The notes under the pieces: generated by a model
Databases searched by the model: none
The model's input: the letters and a program-made list of their open reading frames with translations, nothing else
What the model was told of the DNA's origin: nothing
Made by a program: the position numbers and the translations under genes
Shown here: piece after piece, positions 63,904 to 64,000 of the stretch
Position numbering within the stretch: position 1 is the first letter of the stretch
Layout of the letters: each line of letters begins with the position of its first letter
Assembly: GCF_900168295.1 (NCBI RefSeq)
Contig: NZ_FVZL01000010.1
Span: 46,166-110,165 of the forward strand
Direction: 5' to 3'
Source of the DNA: Arthrobacter sp. P2b
GTDB lineage: Bacteria > Actinomycetota > Actinomycetes > Actinomycetales > Micrococcaceae
DNA length: 64,000 bases

Positions 63904-64000
63904 TTAGGTGTTCTGGACGTGGTCCTTGGCGTCGGTGGCGCGGTCCTTGACGTCGGTGGCGGCGTGCTGGCCTTCGGCTTTGACGTTCTGGGCTGCGTCG
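63904..64000 (-). CDS. C-terminal fragment of a CsbD/LEA-like repetitive protein (runs off the window)
   Basis: The last 31 codons are visible. The sequence reads AAQNVKAEGQHAATDVKDRA...DHVQNT and stops with TAA at 63904. The alternating Asp-Val-Lys-Asp and Ala-rich 11-residue pattern resembles stress proteins of the CsbD/late-embryogenesis-abundant type. The start and full length lie beyond position 64000. Confidence 0.6.
   Translation of the reverse strand, partial: DAAQNVKAEGQHAATDVKDRATDAKDHVQNT

Noticed and set aside
1..64000. Search for CRISPR arrays, insertion sequences, prophage genes or integrase attachment sites
   Set aside because: No regularly spaced repeats, transposases, integrases or tRNA-end duplications were seen.

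Overview
The window is about 64 kb of high-GC chromosome around the replication origin of an actinobacterium. Gene order and protein sequences point to the Micrococcaceae, an Arthrobacter/Pseudarthrobacter-like organism. The evidence is the order cca-NUDIX-murJ-trxB-trxA-parB-parA-rsmG-jag-yidC-yidD-rnpA-rpmH-dnaA-dnaN-gnd-recF-DUF721-gyrB-gyrA, followed by crgA-srtE-trpG-pknB-pknA-pbpA-rodA-pstP-fhaB-fhaA, together with GTG starts, a DLW-39 peptide and a DUF3566 protein. The species call is inference; the order itself is visible.

Layout. 0-4 kb: two membrane glycosyltransferases, then about 800 bp that contains two tiny minus-strand ORFs with good ribosome binding sites. 4-12.4 kb: histidine phosphatase/cca operon, divergent NUDIX gene, murJ, a separate transmembrane pseudokinase, and trxB/trxA behind a SigR-type promoter. 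12.5-17.2 kb: a 4.7 kb stretch with no credible gene, holding eight parS centromere sites, a cluster of DnaA boxes and a 68-bp copy of part of dnaA. 17.3-23 kb: parB, parA (with a ninth parS inside it), rsmG, jag, yidC, yidD, rnpA and rpmH, all on the minus strand. 23-35 kb: oriC, dnaA, dnaN, gnd, recF, DUF721, gyrB, gyrA and DUF3566 on the plus strand. 35.2-35.7 kb: tRNA-Ile, DLW-39 and tRNA-Ala. 35.7-43 kb: EamA transporter, glycosyltransferase, helical-repeat protein, cyclophilin, rhomboid protease, an AhpD-like protein between two further dense DnaA-box clusters, Tag glycosylase and crgA. 42.5-53.7 kb: sortase, a small membrane protein, trpG/pabA, and the conserved growth/division operon. 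54-64 kb: tRNA-Leu, then a more variable metabolic region (GntR/galactarate-type dehydratase, MFS, TetR/putrescine oxidase, PPOX, DUF6919-like, VOC, DUF5997 and a LysR-effector-like protein).

How the parts work together. DnaA, DnaN, RecF and gyrase form the replication core. ParA/ParB with nine parS sites form the segregation core. RnpA, RpmH, YidD, YidC and Jag link translation to membrane insertion. PknA/PknB, PstP, FhaA/FhaB, PbpA, RodA, CrgA, MurJ and the separate pseudokinase form the phospho-regulated cell-wall machinery.

The most unusual material is the gene-less parS island with its dnaA fragment and DnaA boxes, and the extra DnaA-box clusters at 40.4-41.5 kb. These clusters contain more exact consensus boxes than the intergenic regions flanking dnaA.
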